Source: Anarhynchus alexandrinus
Taxonomy: Eukaryota > Chordata > Aves > Charadriiformes > Charadriidae
Assembly: GCA_008711295.1 (NCBI GenBank)
Contig: VUYV01000041.1
Coordinates: 804,880 to 868,879, forward strand
Direction: 5' to 3'
Length of the DNA stretch: 64,000 nucleotides
How positions within the stretch are numbered: the stretch's first letter is position 1; each line of letters opens with the position of its first letter. Position numbers and translations under genes: made by a program. Positions 12,334-38,300 of this stretch are shown one piece after another. Below the pieces are notes generated by a model, which was given only the letters and a program-made list of their open reading frames with translations, did not search any database and was not told where the DNA came from.

Positions 12334-15300
12334 CTACAAAGACAAGAAAAAAAAAGCTCCACAGTCCTTTCACAATTTCTATTAACATAAGACATATGTT
12401 GAAAACTAATATTAAAGGATACCTAACCAAGGATGCAATAATATATAGGAGTAACCCACAAAAAAGATACTGAAATATAACTTCTAGGGCTTTGCACTTA
12501 TACATATTCACACTGCATACACATATCTGTGCACGCATACCTGGGGATTATATGTCATTGCTTCTATTCCTCCTCCAAAACTTCTGAATCTGTTGATCAT
12601 TCTTCCTTAGTTCTAACAAAGCAATTAAGGACTGGGAAATTCAACCATTTCTTGAACACAGCTGATTTATAGATTCTCCGCTTTATTCAACTACTCCTAT
12701 GAAGGGAAAGGTTCACACCTTGTATATGAATAACAATCAAAAAGAGAACCAAATCTGAAGGAAACCAGGCTCCTTTAATTCCAGTGCTCATGGAACTACA
12801 CATTTTCTGAAGGGAAGGATTGCTTAAAATCCCAGACCAGTAAAAGAATTGATGTGTGCTATAGAGAAGACAATTAAAAAATGTGTTCTTTCCTACACTA
12901 TGCCTGTCAAAATACAAGCTCAAAATTCAGTATTTTACCCATCAGATTGCTGACATTACTATTTGATGACCTAAGTATTAATGAGCTGATCAGCTGCTGC
13001 AGGAAGTTTTTTACATCACCTTCCAAATTTAAGAGCTATAAGACTGTGGCATCTTACAATTTAGTTCATCTTTCCCTGTAGTGTGTACTTCCACAGTTTC
13101 CTAAGTTGTCATAATTAGTGCCAAAAAATCTGACTTCCCTATTCTGCAAGATAGAAGTTCTGAAGCCTATGTCCCATTTATACAATTGTCTTTCTGATAA
13201 CATATACATAAGAATGAAGACAGGAAACAGTGAAAAAAAGAGATAGACATTCATCATCTTTATTGGTGTGAGCAAAGATGGAGAGAGAATGCAAGAAGTG
13301 GAATCAGTATTATGTGGTATATTCAAAAGCAACACTTAAGGATATTTCTTCACACTCTCTTTCAAATTAGGTGTGAAGAGTCCAAATGTCTTCAACCTAT
13401 AGTAAAACAAACCTAAGACAGCAGGAAATTTAGTAAAATCTGCAGAAATACTATTTTAATTTATGGTCTTATTTGCCATATACTCAACCCATTGGCATAT
13501 AAATTGTGTAAAACTAGTTTTTTGAAAAATAGAGAACGTAATTCCTATTCAAAGGGATGAGACAAGATTCTGTTGTGATGAAGATGATGTTTGCCAAGTC
13601 ATGGTAACAAGGAGACAAGAAGCAGAAGGTACTAACAAGTAATCCAGTGAGCACTGGGACTAATCAGCCCCAATGTCCTCCTGATCAGATGGGAGGTGCT
13701 TGCTTGTACAAATTAAAGCTCTTCCCACTGTATTATATACATTTAGAAGGCAATGTTCTCGTCCACATAGCTTATCTGGTAACTATTAATATATGTGTTT
13801 ATGCCACAGCTTTTTCCACATTCGAGACACAGATGGAATTTGTTTCCTTTCCACAGCTCCTTAGCCTCACAAAACCTGTAGCAACTTATTGCTGACACCT
13901 GTATACCTCAGTCAAACTTGACTGAAATCAACCACACTGTTATTTGGACATGCACACCTTCTCCCCCTGGTACTATAGAACTGATTCCATTAGAAATCAG
14001 GACAAATAATCTGATTAGTATCAAATTAGAATAGACTTGATTTCTAAAAGAGGTAATAAACATACCAAACAAAACTTTAAAAAGTAGTATGAGTTACTGA
14101 ACAATTCACTCCAGTGTAGATGTGTGTGACAGTATTAACCTAGTCCTAAGCAAACTCTAGCACAGTGCTGGAAGCAACACATCTATGCTGCTCTGTCTTG
14201 ACTATTGTTGCTGTTATATCCCACCCTCACTACTCTTCCTTAGCAAAATGTAGAAATACACTAATGCTGTGGCTCCATAGATATTTCTCCAATTTCAATG
14301 TCAGCTGAGTGACACAACTTTGTGCTACTAAATGAAGAACCGGACTAGGACTTTTAAGAAAATATATTATAAAAAAGAAAGGTATCCAACTGCACAGATC
14401 TCGATCTTGCAAAGATTCAACTTTAAAATCAGAAATAGTTGAAACGGCTTCAATGGGACTACTCAGCAGCAGAAACAGATATGACTACAAGCACATTCAG
14501 GGTGGAGTTGGTCTTAATTATGGGGACTGTGAGATGTGAGAAGCTGAGTCTGAATACAATGAGATAATCTTAAGAATAATTAGGTACTTGCTTGGTATGT
14601 ATTAAGTGCTTTGTTGAGAAGATAGCTGGAAATAAGTTACGGAAACATAGAATTCCTTTATTAAGTAATTTTGTTACAGTATGTGACATTTTATTACAAT
14701 ATATTAATTTTACTTTATGAATTGTGCTATGGAAAAATGCATGCAATTCCTAACAGTGCAGCCCAAGACCAAACAGCTATTAGATGTTGGCTAATATCCC
14801 TGTATAAAGGAACTTTGCATTAACCTGATAAATAGGTAGAAACAAGGATCATGGATTATTCTAAATAGGAGCTATAGATACTTCCAGCTCTCAGAGATTT
14901 AATTCTGCAGCTATTCCGTGGGGCAAACTCTATATGCTAAAGGACTATAAAATCAATCCTAATGAGTTTAAAATAACCACAAATCTAATTTATTTGTTTT
15001 TAAATCTTGTGCTTTTTGCATTGTTTCGTTCACTCCCAGCCATCAGACCTTCTCTAGTATAAATGCAACACAATCTTGTATTAGAACTCTAAAAACTAAA
15101 GAGACGCTTGGCAAAATTAAATGTGGAGATATTATGAAGAAAATGCATGCACATGCGTGTTCGAATTCCTTTGTATAAATCTGAATCTATACAGGTGATG
15201 GAAAAATGGGATAGCATTGAATAAATCAGAAGTGCCCTCTGCTGTGGGTGACAGACTAACTGCAGTGAGAAGCCTGGAAAAGCCACTAGGTGAGAATGTC

Positions 15301-17201
15301 AACAACATTCCAGTGTCTGAAGGGTTAGGATTTAAAAATCAAGCCTGGTAGGCCCTGTCCAACCTGTTCCTCTCCAGCTTGACAGTACGTAAACTAATGT
15401 TTAATTTAGCTACTGAGTAAGGAGTATTGAGAAACTTACTTCCCAATAAGCAGCTTGGGTTTTAAGTTTACGTCCATCTAAATTTGTAGAAATCCTCATC
15501 TCAACATTTGGACTGTAATCTAAAATAGCATATTTTGCTTTATAAAAAATATTGCTATTACCAACTTCAGTAAAATCTCAATATATGTCAACAGGAACGA
15601 TGTACCTAGAAAATCCATGCCAAAAAAAAATATGTATCTATTTTGGGTACTATCCATAATACCACTGGGGTAGCATCTATAATACCACAAATCGTGTTGA
15701 TTTAACCATATCTGAAATATGCAACTTTAGTTCTCACCTGTATGAAAACTGGTTTGTTCGGTTCTTTTAAGACCGAACTACTATTTATAAAAAAATTAAT
15801 GACCACAGGACAATAAAGAAAGTCAGTCACCCACAATGAAACTTTCGTTTAAACTTAAAAGGTAATAAACGAGAAAAGTACAAGATCTTAAGAGTAACAG
15901 CATTCAGACAAGCAACAGAGGACATGCAATAAGTATTTAAGAACCTTGATTTTTTCCTGTTTTAATTTCATGCGTAATATCAATGCTATTGGTATTAAGT
16001 CCACGAAACTTGGAACTAATCCTAAAAAGAAATACGGATGGCCAATGTGTTGTTTGATAATGATCTTTATGCTGATGTACCTCAGCAACAATAATGGAGC
16101 ATGATGACGACCTAATCACTTGGCAAGGTAGCAAGCTACAACCAACACAGCAATAAGCAATGAGGGAAAACATTCAAAATGTTGAAATAAAGGTAAATCC
16201 GAAACAAAGATTCCTCACCACTCTTTAATTCTCACTCATGTAAAACAACTGCATGATTTAAAGCTATTAATTTATCCTTGAACTAATTCATAGCTTGATC
16301 TGATGTATAGATACAGGTGCACACTGTACAGCAGTCCATCATACACTCTGCCACTATTTTGGCCTATGCCAAGGTGGCAGAGCAGGTGCATGGGTACTTT
16401 GTGCCACCCAACTCAAACTCCCATCCCACCGATCTGACCCAAACAATGACAAATCGACAGAAGAAATGAGAGGAAAAACCAAAAACCTACCAAACAACAT
16501 TTTTGAGGCACAATAAAGCTTTAGCATCTGTTCCAAAAACAACAGGAGGATCAAACGCAATGATGTACCGTGCACGGTGCAGCTGCCCTCACTCCAAGTC
16601 ACCTTTACGGTTTATTTTTATTTTTTCAGTATTTCTGTACTGAGCTGCAACTGAAACCCCACCAAAACTCACGGAACGAGACCCACGCAGGGGGACCTGT
16701 CTGCCGCCTGCTGACAGGCGAAACCTAACCCACACGGCTGCACAAACCCCTGGACTGTCTCTCGCGGGCCAGTCCCCCCTCTCCCCCCCCTCAGTATTTA
16801 CTGTTATATACAGCGAGACCGGACCCGCAGGGCACCCCCTCCTTCCCGCTGCCCAGAGGGCCGGTGACTGCCCTCAGGGCTCGGCAGGGCAGCCGGCAGG
16901 GAGCCCGCCAGCGGCGGGCGGCGGCCGCGGTCAGAGACCAACGGCGACGAGCGGCGTTTGCCGGCAGGTGACCCGCCATCCGCCGGCTCGGGCAGCTCCG
17001 CCGTCCCCGCCAGGCCCCGCTCACGCCACCATCGCGCCTCCCGGGCGGGCCCCTTTCCCCCTCCACCCCTCAGCGCCGGGCTCCCGCCAGCCCGCCGTCC
17101 CCCAGCCCCCGCCGAGCCAGCGGGCCCTGCCCGCCCCGTGCAATGCCACTAGGCCACGGACAGCCGCCCCTGCCCCGGGGCGCGGGGGACGGGCCTCTTA
17201 C
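12334..17201 (-). other. SCYL2 intron 1
   Basis: Intron between the leader exon and the first coding exon. No repeat of a recognised family is visible. An exon-like segment with a consensus donor is at 15440-15512, and a short imperfect hairpin is at about 15756-15778. The upstream end merges into the CpG island. Confidence 0.8.
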
Positions 17202-17332
17202 CTGAGCCTGGGGGAAGCTGCCGGCGCAGCGCCCGGCCGCCCGTCACCCTGTGGGCCCGGCGGGCCGCCTGTCACGCCGGCTGCGTTTCTCGCTGCGGCC
17301 CCAGCTCGGCCCCGTCCCGCTCCGGCTACTCC
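17202..17332 (-). other. SCYL2: SCYL2 noncoding leader exon 1 (5' end approximate)
   Basis: A strong minus-strand donor (CAG followed by GTAAGAGG) lies at 17202/17201 within the CpG island, and the next exon's acceptor is at 12334. The exon is inferred to be 5'UTR because the first SCYL2 ATG is in the next exon. The upstream limit given is a guess; no TATA box or initiator fixes it. Confidence 0.6.
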
Positions 17333-17393
17333 ATAGCGACGCCGACAGCCACAGCGCCGGGGTGGGGGGGGAGGAGAGCGGCCGGAGCGCTCC

Positions 17394-17444
17394 TCACTTC
17401 CGCCCTGGAGGGGCGGCGCTGGGGCGGCGGAGGGCGGGAAGTGA
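17394..17444. promoter_or_regulatory. Inverted pair of ETS-type motifs
   Basis: TCACTTCCGCC (from 17394) and GGCGGGAAGTGA (to 17444) are mirror-image ETS/GABP-like sites enclosing GC boxes (GGGGCGG). A third CTTCCG lies at 17458-17463. Position between the two gene starts supports a role in divergent transcription; binding is inferred. Confidence 0.55.
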
Positions 17445-17493
17445 TGCACTCCGCCGGCTTCCGCCAGCGGCACCGGCCGCCGCCGCCGTCGTT

Positions 17494-30415
<12,922 letters not shown>

Positions 30416-33400
30416 ACATCAATACAGACTTTTTTTTTAAAGGGAGGGATGCATATGAAAATTGCTTATGATAGAAACCATCTTCTTCTTATGTCCTTAG
30501 ATCTTCAGTTGCAGGAAGATGTCAAAATTACCATGCTGCTGAAAAGCATTCATTCTTATTAATGACTCTTGTAAGCAAAATGTACTTAATTACTTTTAAG
30601 TTCATAATAATGGCACAGTACTTGTGCTGCTCTGAGTTTGGGGACTGGCAGTTTTTTCCTTCTGTCCCACAACCCCGTGGCTTTCTAGCTGAGCCAAGTC
30701 TGCATTCAGAGCCATGCTTGTGTTCATAGCCAGTGAGGTTTTTAATCTTTTCTATCCGTAGTTCATAATTTAACTGTAATCTAATCTTAAAGTGTAAATT
30801 ATGACTCCTATGAGCACTGTAAAAATGTACAAAGTATGTCAAAAACATTAGGAGCAGGCACGATTGATGAGGCAGGGGAGCTGTGTGTGCTTGCAGTCAG
30901 TAATTATAGCCTGTTGCTCCTTCCCCACTCTCACAGACTGAGCTGCTGCTAACCTGGCAGTTTTTACAAAAGCAAGTAAAAAATTAAATTTTTAAAAAAC
31001 TTGAGGAATAATAATCCTGGTTTAGATCTCTTGGTGTACTTAAGCAATTTATCTTTACATGAGGATATTTTTGATAGTGTCTAGTTATTTGTTATAAATA
31101 CTTTGATAGTGGTTATGGATTCATAGGGCAAAGCCTGAAAACACATTGGCCTGTCTTCACACACTGATGGTTAACTGTACATTGACAAGGAAATGTTGAT
31201 TCAAATCATTAAATAAATATGCAGTATTATGTTACAGAGGTTGAATTACTTCTTCCATCTTCATGACAGCTGTTTGATCATGTATTGGACATAAAAACAT
31301 AGAATTGAGATTGGAAGGGACCTCTGATCTAATCCACTGCCCAGCTCAAAGTGGAGTCAATTAGTGCAGACTGCTCAGGGCCTCTTCCAGTTGATTTTGG
31401 AATATCTCCAAGGCTGGAGATGCCACAACCTCTCAGGCGAGTCTGGTCCGGAGTTTGACCAGCCTCATAGTATTAAAAAAAAAAAACCAAAACAACCCTC
31501 CTCAAAAAACAAACAAACAAACAAAAAACCCACCAAACCCACAAAACCAAAAATAACCCTCCACCTTACGTTTAGGTAGAATTTCAGAATTTCTTATGTT
31601 TCTTGCCTCCTGTCCTTTCAATGGGCAGTGTCTGGCCCAGTTGTCTTTACTGCCTCCCCTGAGCCTTCTCTTCTTAAGGCTAAACAATTGCAGCTCTCAG
31701 CCTCTTCGTTGTTATGACAGATGCTCCAATCCCTTATCATTTTCATGGCCCCTTTGCTGGACTAACTCTGCTGTGACCATGATTTTTTTATTGTGAATAT
31801 GCTTCTTTAGGTATCTACATCCTCAACTGCTCTTAAAACGTGTGGTCAGTTACCAGGATACCAAAGCTTTCTGAAATAAAGTGCTGTTTTATTTTATAAA
31901 TTGAAATGGTTAAGCTGTTAGATGTAACCAACCATGTACAGGTAATAGATTGTGTTAACTTGCATATTTCAAGTGGCCTTATTTAAATGACCTGGCCCTA
32001 TTAGAAGTCAGGGAATGTAGTTGAAATCTGTCCATGCATCCCTGTTTATGCACTTGTTATTGAACAGTGACTGTCCAGTGTAAAATAAATAATTTCTGGA
32101 GGAGGAAAAGAGACCCAAGTTTCACCTTTCAGAGGTGAATGCCCTAATTAGTAGACTACAGGGCCACATATTCTTTTTCTAGCCCTGTGTCAGGGTTTTG
32201 GTCATTCTCCCAGAAGGGGGACCGTGTACAGAAGTAGGTTATTGAGAATTGTAAACAGGAAAGTATTTCCTGATTAAGTGCTTCTGGTGTTGACTAGTGG
32301 GAGAAGGGGATTTTATGCAAGGTTTTTTTTTCTCTCTTCAGTCCCTTTACTGGCTCTCGAAATACTGAACCTAGTAACAGGGCGGGGTGGTAACATGGTA
32401 ATTTGTAGGCTAGATGGACTGGGAATTGCTTTGGGAAAAACTGTGGTTTTACAAAACAAATTCTTGCACTTTGTGACCTGATTAGAATTTTCTTGTGTTA
32501 ATTTAAAGATGATAATAAAGCATTGCATAAAAAGCGATGAATCAGTCTATCATTTAATATTGCTTTCATAAGGAAGATATAGCTCAGCGGGTGTAGAATC
32601 AGGTGTCAAATAGAAAGGAAATGCTTCAGGGGGACAGCAGGAGTTTATAGCTGCCAGGTGCTTTCCTTCAGTTCATGGGACAAGATGTCAAGATCGATCT
32701 AGTTCTGCAAAGGAAAGGAAGAGCTCTTGAGAGCCCTATTTTATTCACCTACCCTGGCAGGAGGGTCTACTAATTTTTAATCTTCTGTTGAAAGAAACGT
32801 GGTATTTCACATTTAAGTCTAGGGTCTGCTGAACAGAACAAGTTTGGTGAGCTACAGATTACTGTTTTTCATTGTTATGCTTTCAGTTACATTCCAAAAT
32901 TAAGAAAACTTTGTTTCCTTAGAAAGTTCTGTCACTTATTTTTAACAATATTTGACACAGAATTATCTGATAGGGAAACTTGGACCTCTTGCTCATTTCT
33001 ATTTATGATTTCTAGCACAGGGCTGTCAAATTAATTGCCAGTATGAATTTGAAATGTAAAATTTCCAGAGTAAAGAGTTCAGTCTAGAGGTGCTTTCCAG
33101 TGCAGTCTTATCAAAGGACAAGTGATGCCATCTTCAGAGGAAGGAGGCTTACTTCTATTCGTAGAGCATTCCTGTTTGCTCCTACCAAGAAAAAGATTCA
33201 TCGTTGCTTTTATGGGAACAATGTACGTATTTCCTTATTTTAAGTCCCAGCTAAAGCATACTGATAATTTTGTGTGGTTATTTAAAAAACACTAGAGGTG
33301 GGACGCAAGGGCCTCTACATGTGCCTGTCAAAATCACAGTGTACTAGACTTATTGGTGTCCTATGTTTTCTCACACAGAGTAATATAACAGCTGCATCCA

Positions 33401-35054
33401 AGAATCTGTAGGTGGTGTTCTCCTGCAGGAATACCCTACCTGCCTCCTGTGTGGCTCATGTAGCCATTAAAAGGAGGAGGGCACCTCTTCCATCCCTCTC
33501 AGCAGGTTACACTGGAGGAATGCCGCCGTGAGCTGGCAGTCTAAAGTCAAAAAAATCATATTCAAGAAGAAAGATCATCTTAGAAAGCTATTTAACTGAA
33601 GCAGCTCATCATCAAGATCTCCCATTCTCTGGAGTATTGGCTTCTCTTCTGTATTGCCCTTATGCTGAGGCCTCTGGGTAGCAACAGGAGCGGCTCACGT
33701 GAATCTGTAACGTTGATCGGAACAACGTGGCTCTAACTCCATATGCTTATCTGAAGTAGAAAAGAAACGGAAGCCACAGATGAGGATATCTCTCTATCTT
33801 CATGCTATCAGTGATCCATGGGGCTGGCGGTATACACCTTTGTTTCCCCTGTTCACAGCTTTGACCATTAACTACATCGACTACCCTTGGGTCACAGATC
33901 GTCACAAAGAACAATTTTTTAGATGGTATCTAGTTGTGCTTCAGAGTGCCCCTCTCTGGGCCTTGTCAAGGATCACTGGAGGGGCATGAAATTCAGTGAA
34001 GCCTCTGCTTGATCCCTGCCATTAACTGCCAAAGTCAGTCAATGCTCTTTGTTCCAAGCTAGGTAAGAGTACCGCCTAAGTATACTTACTGGTTTTACGT
34101 AGGGGCAGACAAGAAAGGGAGTATGAGACTTCAGCTGAGAATAGGGTGCTCCTCTGCAAATCTGAGACCACTGAGTATCACCAGCCCTACTAAAAGGGCA
34201 AATGCCCTGTGGCCACGAGCTGCACCATGCCAAGATCAGCGTCAGCACCCATGTGTCCCTAATCCGCCCTGTGGGAGTGCCTGCCTCTGTCCCGGCAGCC
34301 AAGCAAGCCAGCTGGGGCACCCCCTTACCCGCGCAGCCCTCCCAGGCTTCTCTCTGGCTACTGCCCTGTACGGTTGCTCTTTCCCCTCCTGCATGCAATG
34401 CTGCACGCACCGACAGCACAACAGATCTTCTGATGGCACCGTTGCTCTGTAAACAGAAATAACAGGTACAGGCTGGGGCATTTGTGTTTATCTAGAATGC
34501 ATGGGATAGGACACAGATGGGATGGCCCAGGACACAGCTGCAAGCTTCGTTCACCTTAGACAGCTTCTGATGTCGCCTTTTCAGAACAGTGAGGGGAGCG
34601 GCAGGAAGCTTATTTGCTCAGCCATTGTTTAAAAACAAAAACCAAACAAAAAAAACCCCACAACCTACTAACCCCAAACCCCTTTTTAAAAGGAATCGTT
34701 CAAATTACTCTTTTCTCAAAGCCTAAGTATACTTTCAATAGCAGTGGTCACATTTCAAGTATATTCCTTTCATGGCTATTCACTAAAATAACCAAAAATA
34801 AAACTCATTTATTCCTTTTCACATCTCAAAGGAGACCTTTTGAGATGTGTTTAATGTCCATTCAATTGCATGCATGAGTTAGAATAATATTCATTTTGAA
34901 AAAAAAAAAAACAAAAACAAACCAAACCATGATTTCTTCTATCTCTTTTTACTGCTTCACACATTGAGGTTTTCTGCAATAAGAATACAATGAAGCTAAC
35001 AGTAAAAGATGAGAACATAATGAAATGACAATGAACATATTAGGCTTGTAAAAC
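30416..35054. other. DEPDC4-ACTR6 convergent intergenic region
   Basis: Space between two converging genes. It must hold the DEPDC4 3'UTR; AATAAA hexamers occur near 31210, 31876 and 32086 and ATAATAAAG near 32512, but I cannot choose between them. It also holds an antisense CR1 at 31297-31785. A GC-richer stretch at 33.3-34.6 kb has overlapping short frames on both strands but no recognised gene. A T/A/C-rich low-complexity tract is at 34620-34670. Confidence 0.75.
31297..31785 (-). mobile_element. CR1 LINE fragment, antisense, interrupted by an A-rich tract
   Basis: Starts ACATAGAATTGAGATTGGAA (complement of the CR1 3' end) and resumes after a tract of A, AAC and AAAC units at 31474-31560. 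It then follows the CCTCCTGTCCTTTCAATGGG and GAGCCTTCTCTTCTTAAGGC portions of the CR1 consensus in order. Confidence 0.88.
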
Positions 35055-35060
35055 TTTATT
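35055..35060 (-). terminator. ACTR6: ACTR6 polyadenylation signal candidate
   Basis: TTTATT on the plus strand is AATAAA in the gene's sense, about 150 nt past the stop codon. Cleavage would fall near 35030-35045. Confidence 0.6.
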
Positions 35061-35205
35061 TTTAAACTCTGAAAATTACTTTTTCCCAACCCACTTAAAT
35101 ACAGGAAAGCTAAAACACAATCCTAACTGAGGGAAAACAGGCTGTAGTTCAGAGAGTCCCATTCTGAGTAAAACAATGGAATAACAATGTATCCAACTAT
35201 GCTAC

Positions 35206-35335
35206 CTATATATCAAATTTCTCTTCACAGATATTGTGTCCATGTTCTTCATAATCTTCTCTAGTTACTACCATGTCTTCAAAATCATCATTTTCAGAAA
35301 TGAGCTTCCCACCTTCCCAAGAATAAGTAATAGGG
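35206..35335 (-). CDS. ACTR6: ACTR6 exon 11 (terminal)
   Basis: Acceptor TTCAG. Encodes [20 protein letters not shown] to CEEKFDI, stop TAG at 35208-35206. The frame carries no early ATG, so the exon is seen by phase and homology. Confidence 0.97.
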
Positions 35336-38300
35336 CTGAAAAAAGAACAAAGCTATTGTTACTCATCTGTAAGTTCATTTAAAATAGAATTATGCAGTCA
35401 TGAGTTCAAAGACTTTATTTAGCCATATGTATTTAAAAATACATTTTATTACTAAATCAAAGCATTCAGCTCCAGACAAGTTATGAGACAAAGTCTGAAA
35501 TTTTAGCAGGGCTAACTGACTTTGCTTTTTGTAAAAAGCAAGTGCCTCTTTGGAGGCAGGTGTGAAGAGGGCAGGAAGTGGAGAGGTCTTTTTATTTACT
35601 TTGCACAGATAATGATTCTTTAATAATATTTAAAAATACTCTTTAATAATACTTTTTAGAAAGTGAAGATTTTTTTGTACTTTCAAGATATATTCGTTTT
35701 GTCTCAACTGTATACTCTCTCTCTGCAGAGATGTTACCCTTCCAAATCCCTGAAGTGGCTACATTAATAATGACATGGCAGCAGTCAGATGCTGAAAATT
35801 CTTCTAAGTAAAAGACTAGACTCTAATCTTGCATATTTATATATCTACTTAGTGACAATACAGTCTTTTCATCTGTTCACAATAAAAAGACTGATCCTGA
35901 AAACTCTTACTTATATGCTTAACCTCATTAAGCAAAGTACCGGGCAAGCAGATAGTCTCTAATTTATTTGGTTTGTCTGAAAATATGCTGATTTCAAACA
36001 TTCTTCTTGTACAATTTTGGTTCACTTAATAATTAACCCCTTTACTCAATCTCTTTTTAATCAGAGTAAGAAATCCTACTTCATAGTTTGTTCTGCTAGA
36101 AGGACTAAGCTTGTTCCGTACAGTTTAGAACTTACTTTTCAGGAAGAACAACAGAAACATCATAATCAGTTGGAGTAAGACAGCGAACTTCAGAATAAAC
36201 CCGATCTCTGAAGCCTGGAAAAAGGGTGTTTCCCCCAGTCAGAACTATGTTCTTGAAGAAATGAGGCTGCATTTCTGTAAAATAAATAAGTAAATCTGTA
36301 GTTAGAGACTGAATATATATTTAAAGGTTTTTTCCCACTTTTGTTATGAATTGGGACAGAAGTAAGAAATATGCATAGAAGAATATTATGATCCTCTAAT
36401 TACCACATCAGTTAAATGGTTTTATTGAGAAATACAAGAAAGTGACTGATCACCCTGTGTTCTTTATGATTTTTAGAATTTGGCTTTGATAACTACTGTT
36501 TTCTTATATTGTCTATTAAATTTCACGTCTGCCAACATAATTCCCCTTTCAAAAGGGATTCTAAATGATACAATTTTTTTAAGAGTACAAAATAATAGCC
36601 TCGATGCCGCGGTACTTATGTGGTATCATAAAACCTATGAAATTATTCTTTGTAATAATAACATTAATTCCATGTACACGATCTGTAAAATGAAAGCTTT
36701 AGTATTGCTTCTGACAAACACATCAGTCAGAAAGGTTTTCTACTTTGATGTTTAAATTACTGAGTTTGGTCAGTTTCATTTTTCTCATCAGTTTGGTTTT
36801 TCACCTCTTCCAGTGAAGAAAGGTATTTTAAAACACAACTAAAACTAATTTCAAGTATATTTCATCATCAGCATCCAAGACAAATAGGTCACGTTAGAAA
36901 AGGATGTTGAGAAGAATAAAGTCTATAGTGATTAACTGAAACAAACGTAGAAACCAATCAATGAATCACCACAGAACTGTGTTTGCCTAACAGAGCAACT
37001 TACAGACAATCCGTTGTAGAGTATATGACACACACCAGAAGACAGAACAGTACACAACAACTTAGTAACTGGCATATTGAGAGTACTCGCTTCTTAAGAC
37101 GCTATGGATGCTTAAAAAAACCCAAACAAAACAAAAAACAAAACCAAAAAATTCCCAAAACAGAACAACACAACACACACACACTTTTCAAAATACTTTT
37201 AGGTTATACCTTCAGGTAAATTCTGAATAGAATAAACAATGGCTTCAGGAATTCCCATCTCTTGAATACCAATATCTGAAGGGTGGAAGAGTATTTCTGG
37301 AACTGCAAATCTTTCATTTGCTAGACGAAGTATTTGCTCACCAGTCTTGTATTTTCCACTTAACACCATCTCTTCCCTTGGCTAAATTAAAGACATGAAT
37401 AGTAGACACTGCTTAAGAAAAGAAATTACATCCTGGAGTATTCATCTGATCTTTTTCATGTACACAGAGGTAGGCAATATATTCTACGTTAAGTGGTATT
37501 ATCAGCAAATCTTTTAAGAATAATACATACTCTGGTATTAAATCTGAAGTGACTCTGCTCTTATCAACTGCTGTTTTGCCTAAAGCAAAATAAAATAGGT
37601 ATGCACGAGAGTGGCCTTAAAGTATTGGGACTGCTTTCGAAACTATGGCCAACTCAGTAAATGAGGTAAAACTGTTAAATTGTCTTCATTGGTATGAAGA
37701 CTTTTCAGGCTCTTCTATAACATGACTGTGAACCTTCTACATATTAGGGCATTTAAATTAAATTCAGAGAGATTTACAAAAAAGTCTCAAAGCAGAGAAA
37801 ATATTTTACAACTTTAAAAAAAACCCAACAATAATGATGTGGATGAGTTGTATGACAGAGCACAAGCATAGAAAGCTACAAGTATTAAATAATAGAACAC
37901 AAAATGCTATGCTGGAAAAATAGTATTTCATTTTCATCTCAACTTCCTAAGGAAAACTTTACCACACAGAAAGAAGTTACAATACAGCATTAGAAAAAAG
38001 AAAGTCTTTTTAACCTCTCTACTAGACTCGTGCAAGGGAACAGTCAAAAAAATACTTCAAAAACCAAACTATCATTACCTTACAAAATCCTTTTTTGATT
38101 GTGCTGAAGTCTGGCAAAACATAATCTACCATTACAGTATTTTCCTCTCCTTTCAATCTGAAAGAGAAGAATGTAAAATACAACAGAATAAAGGACAAGT
38201 TCTAAATCCAAACTATTTTATACTGACAAGACTTCCTTTGACTTTACTGGAAAATTTTCTGATTAAGAGTATAGTTTTATTTGTTTGTACAAATAGATTA

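Noticed and set aside
17251..17493. N-terminal extension of DEPDC4 from an upstream in-frame ATG
   Set aside because: The conserved protein start is at 17494; the extension is GC-rich promoter sequence.
34039..34462. Overlapping frames on both strands between DEPDC4 and ACTR6
   Set aside because: Overlap in several frames with no domain; likely due to locally higher GC.
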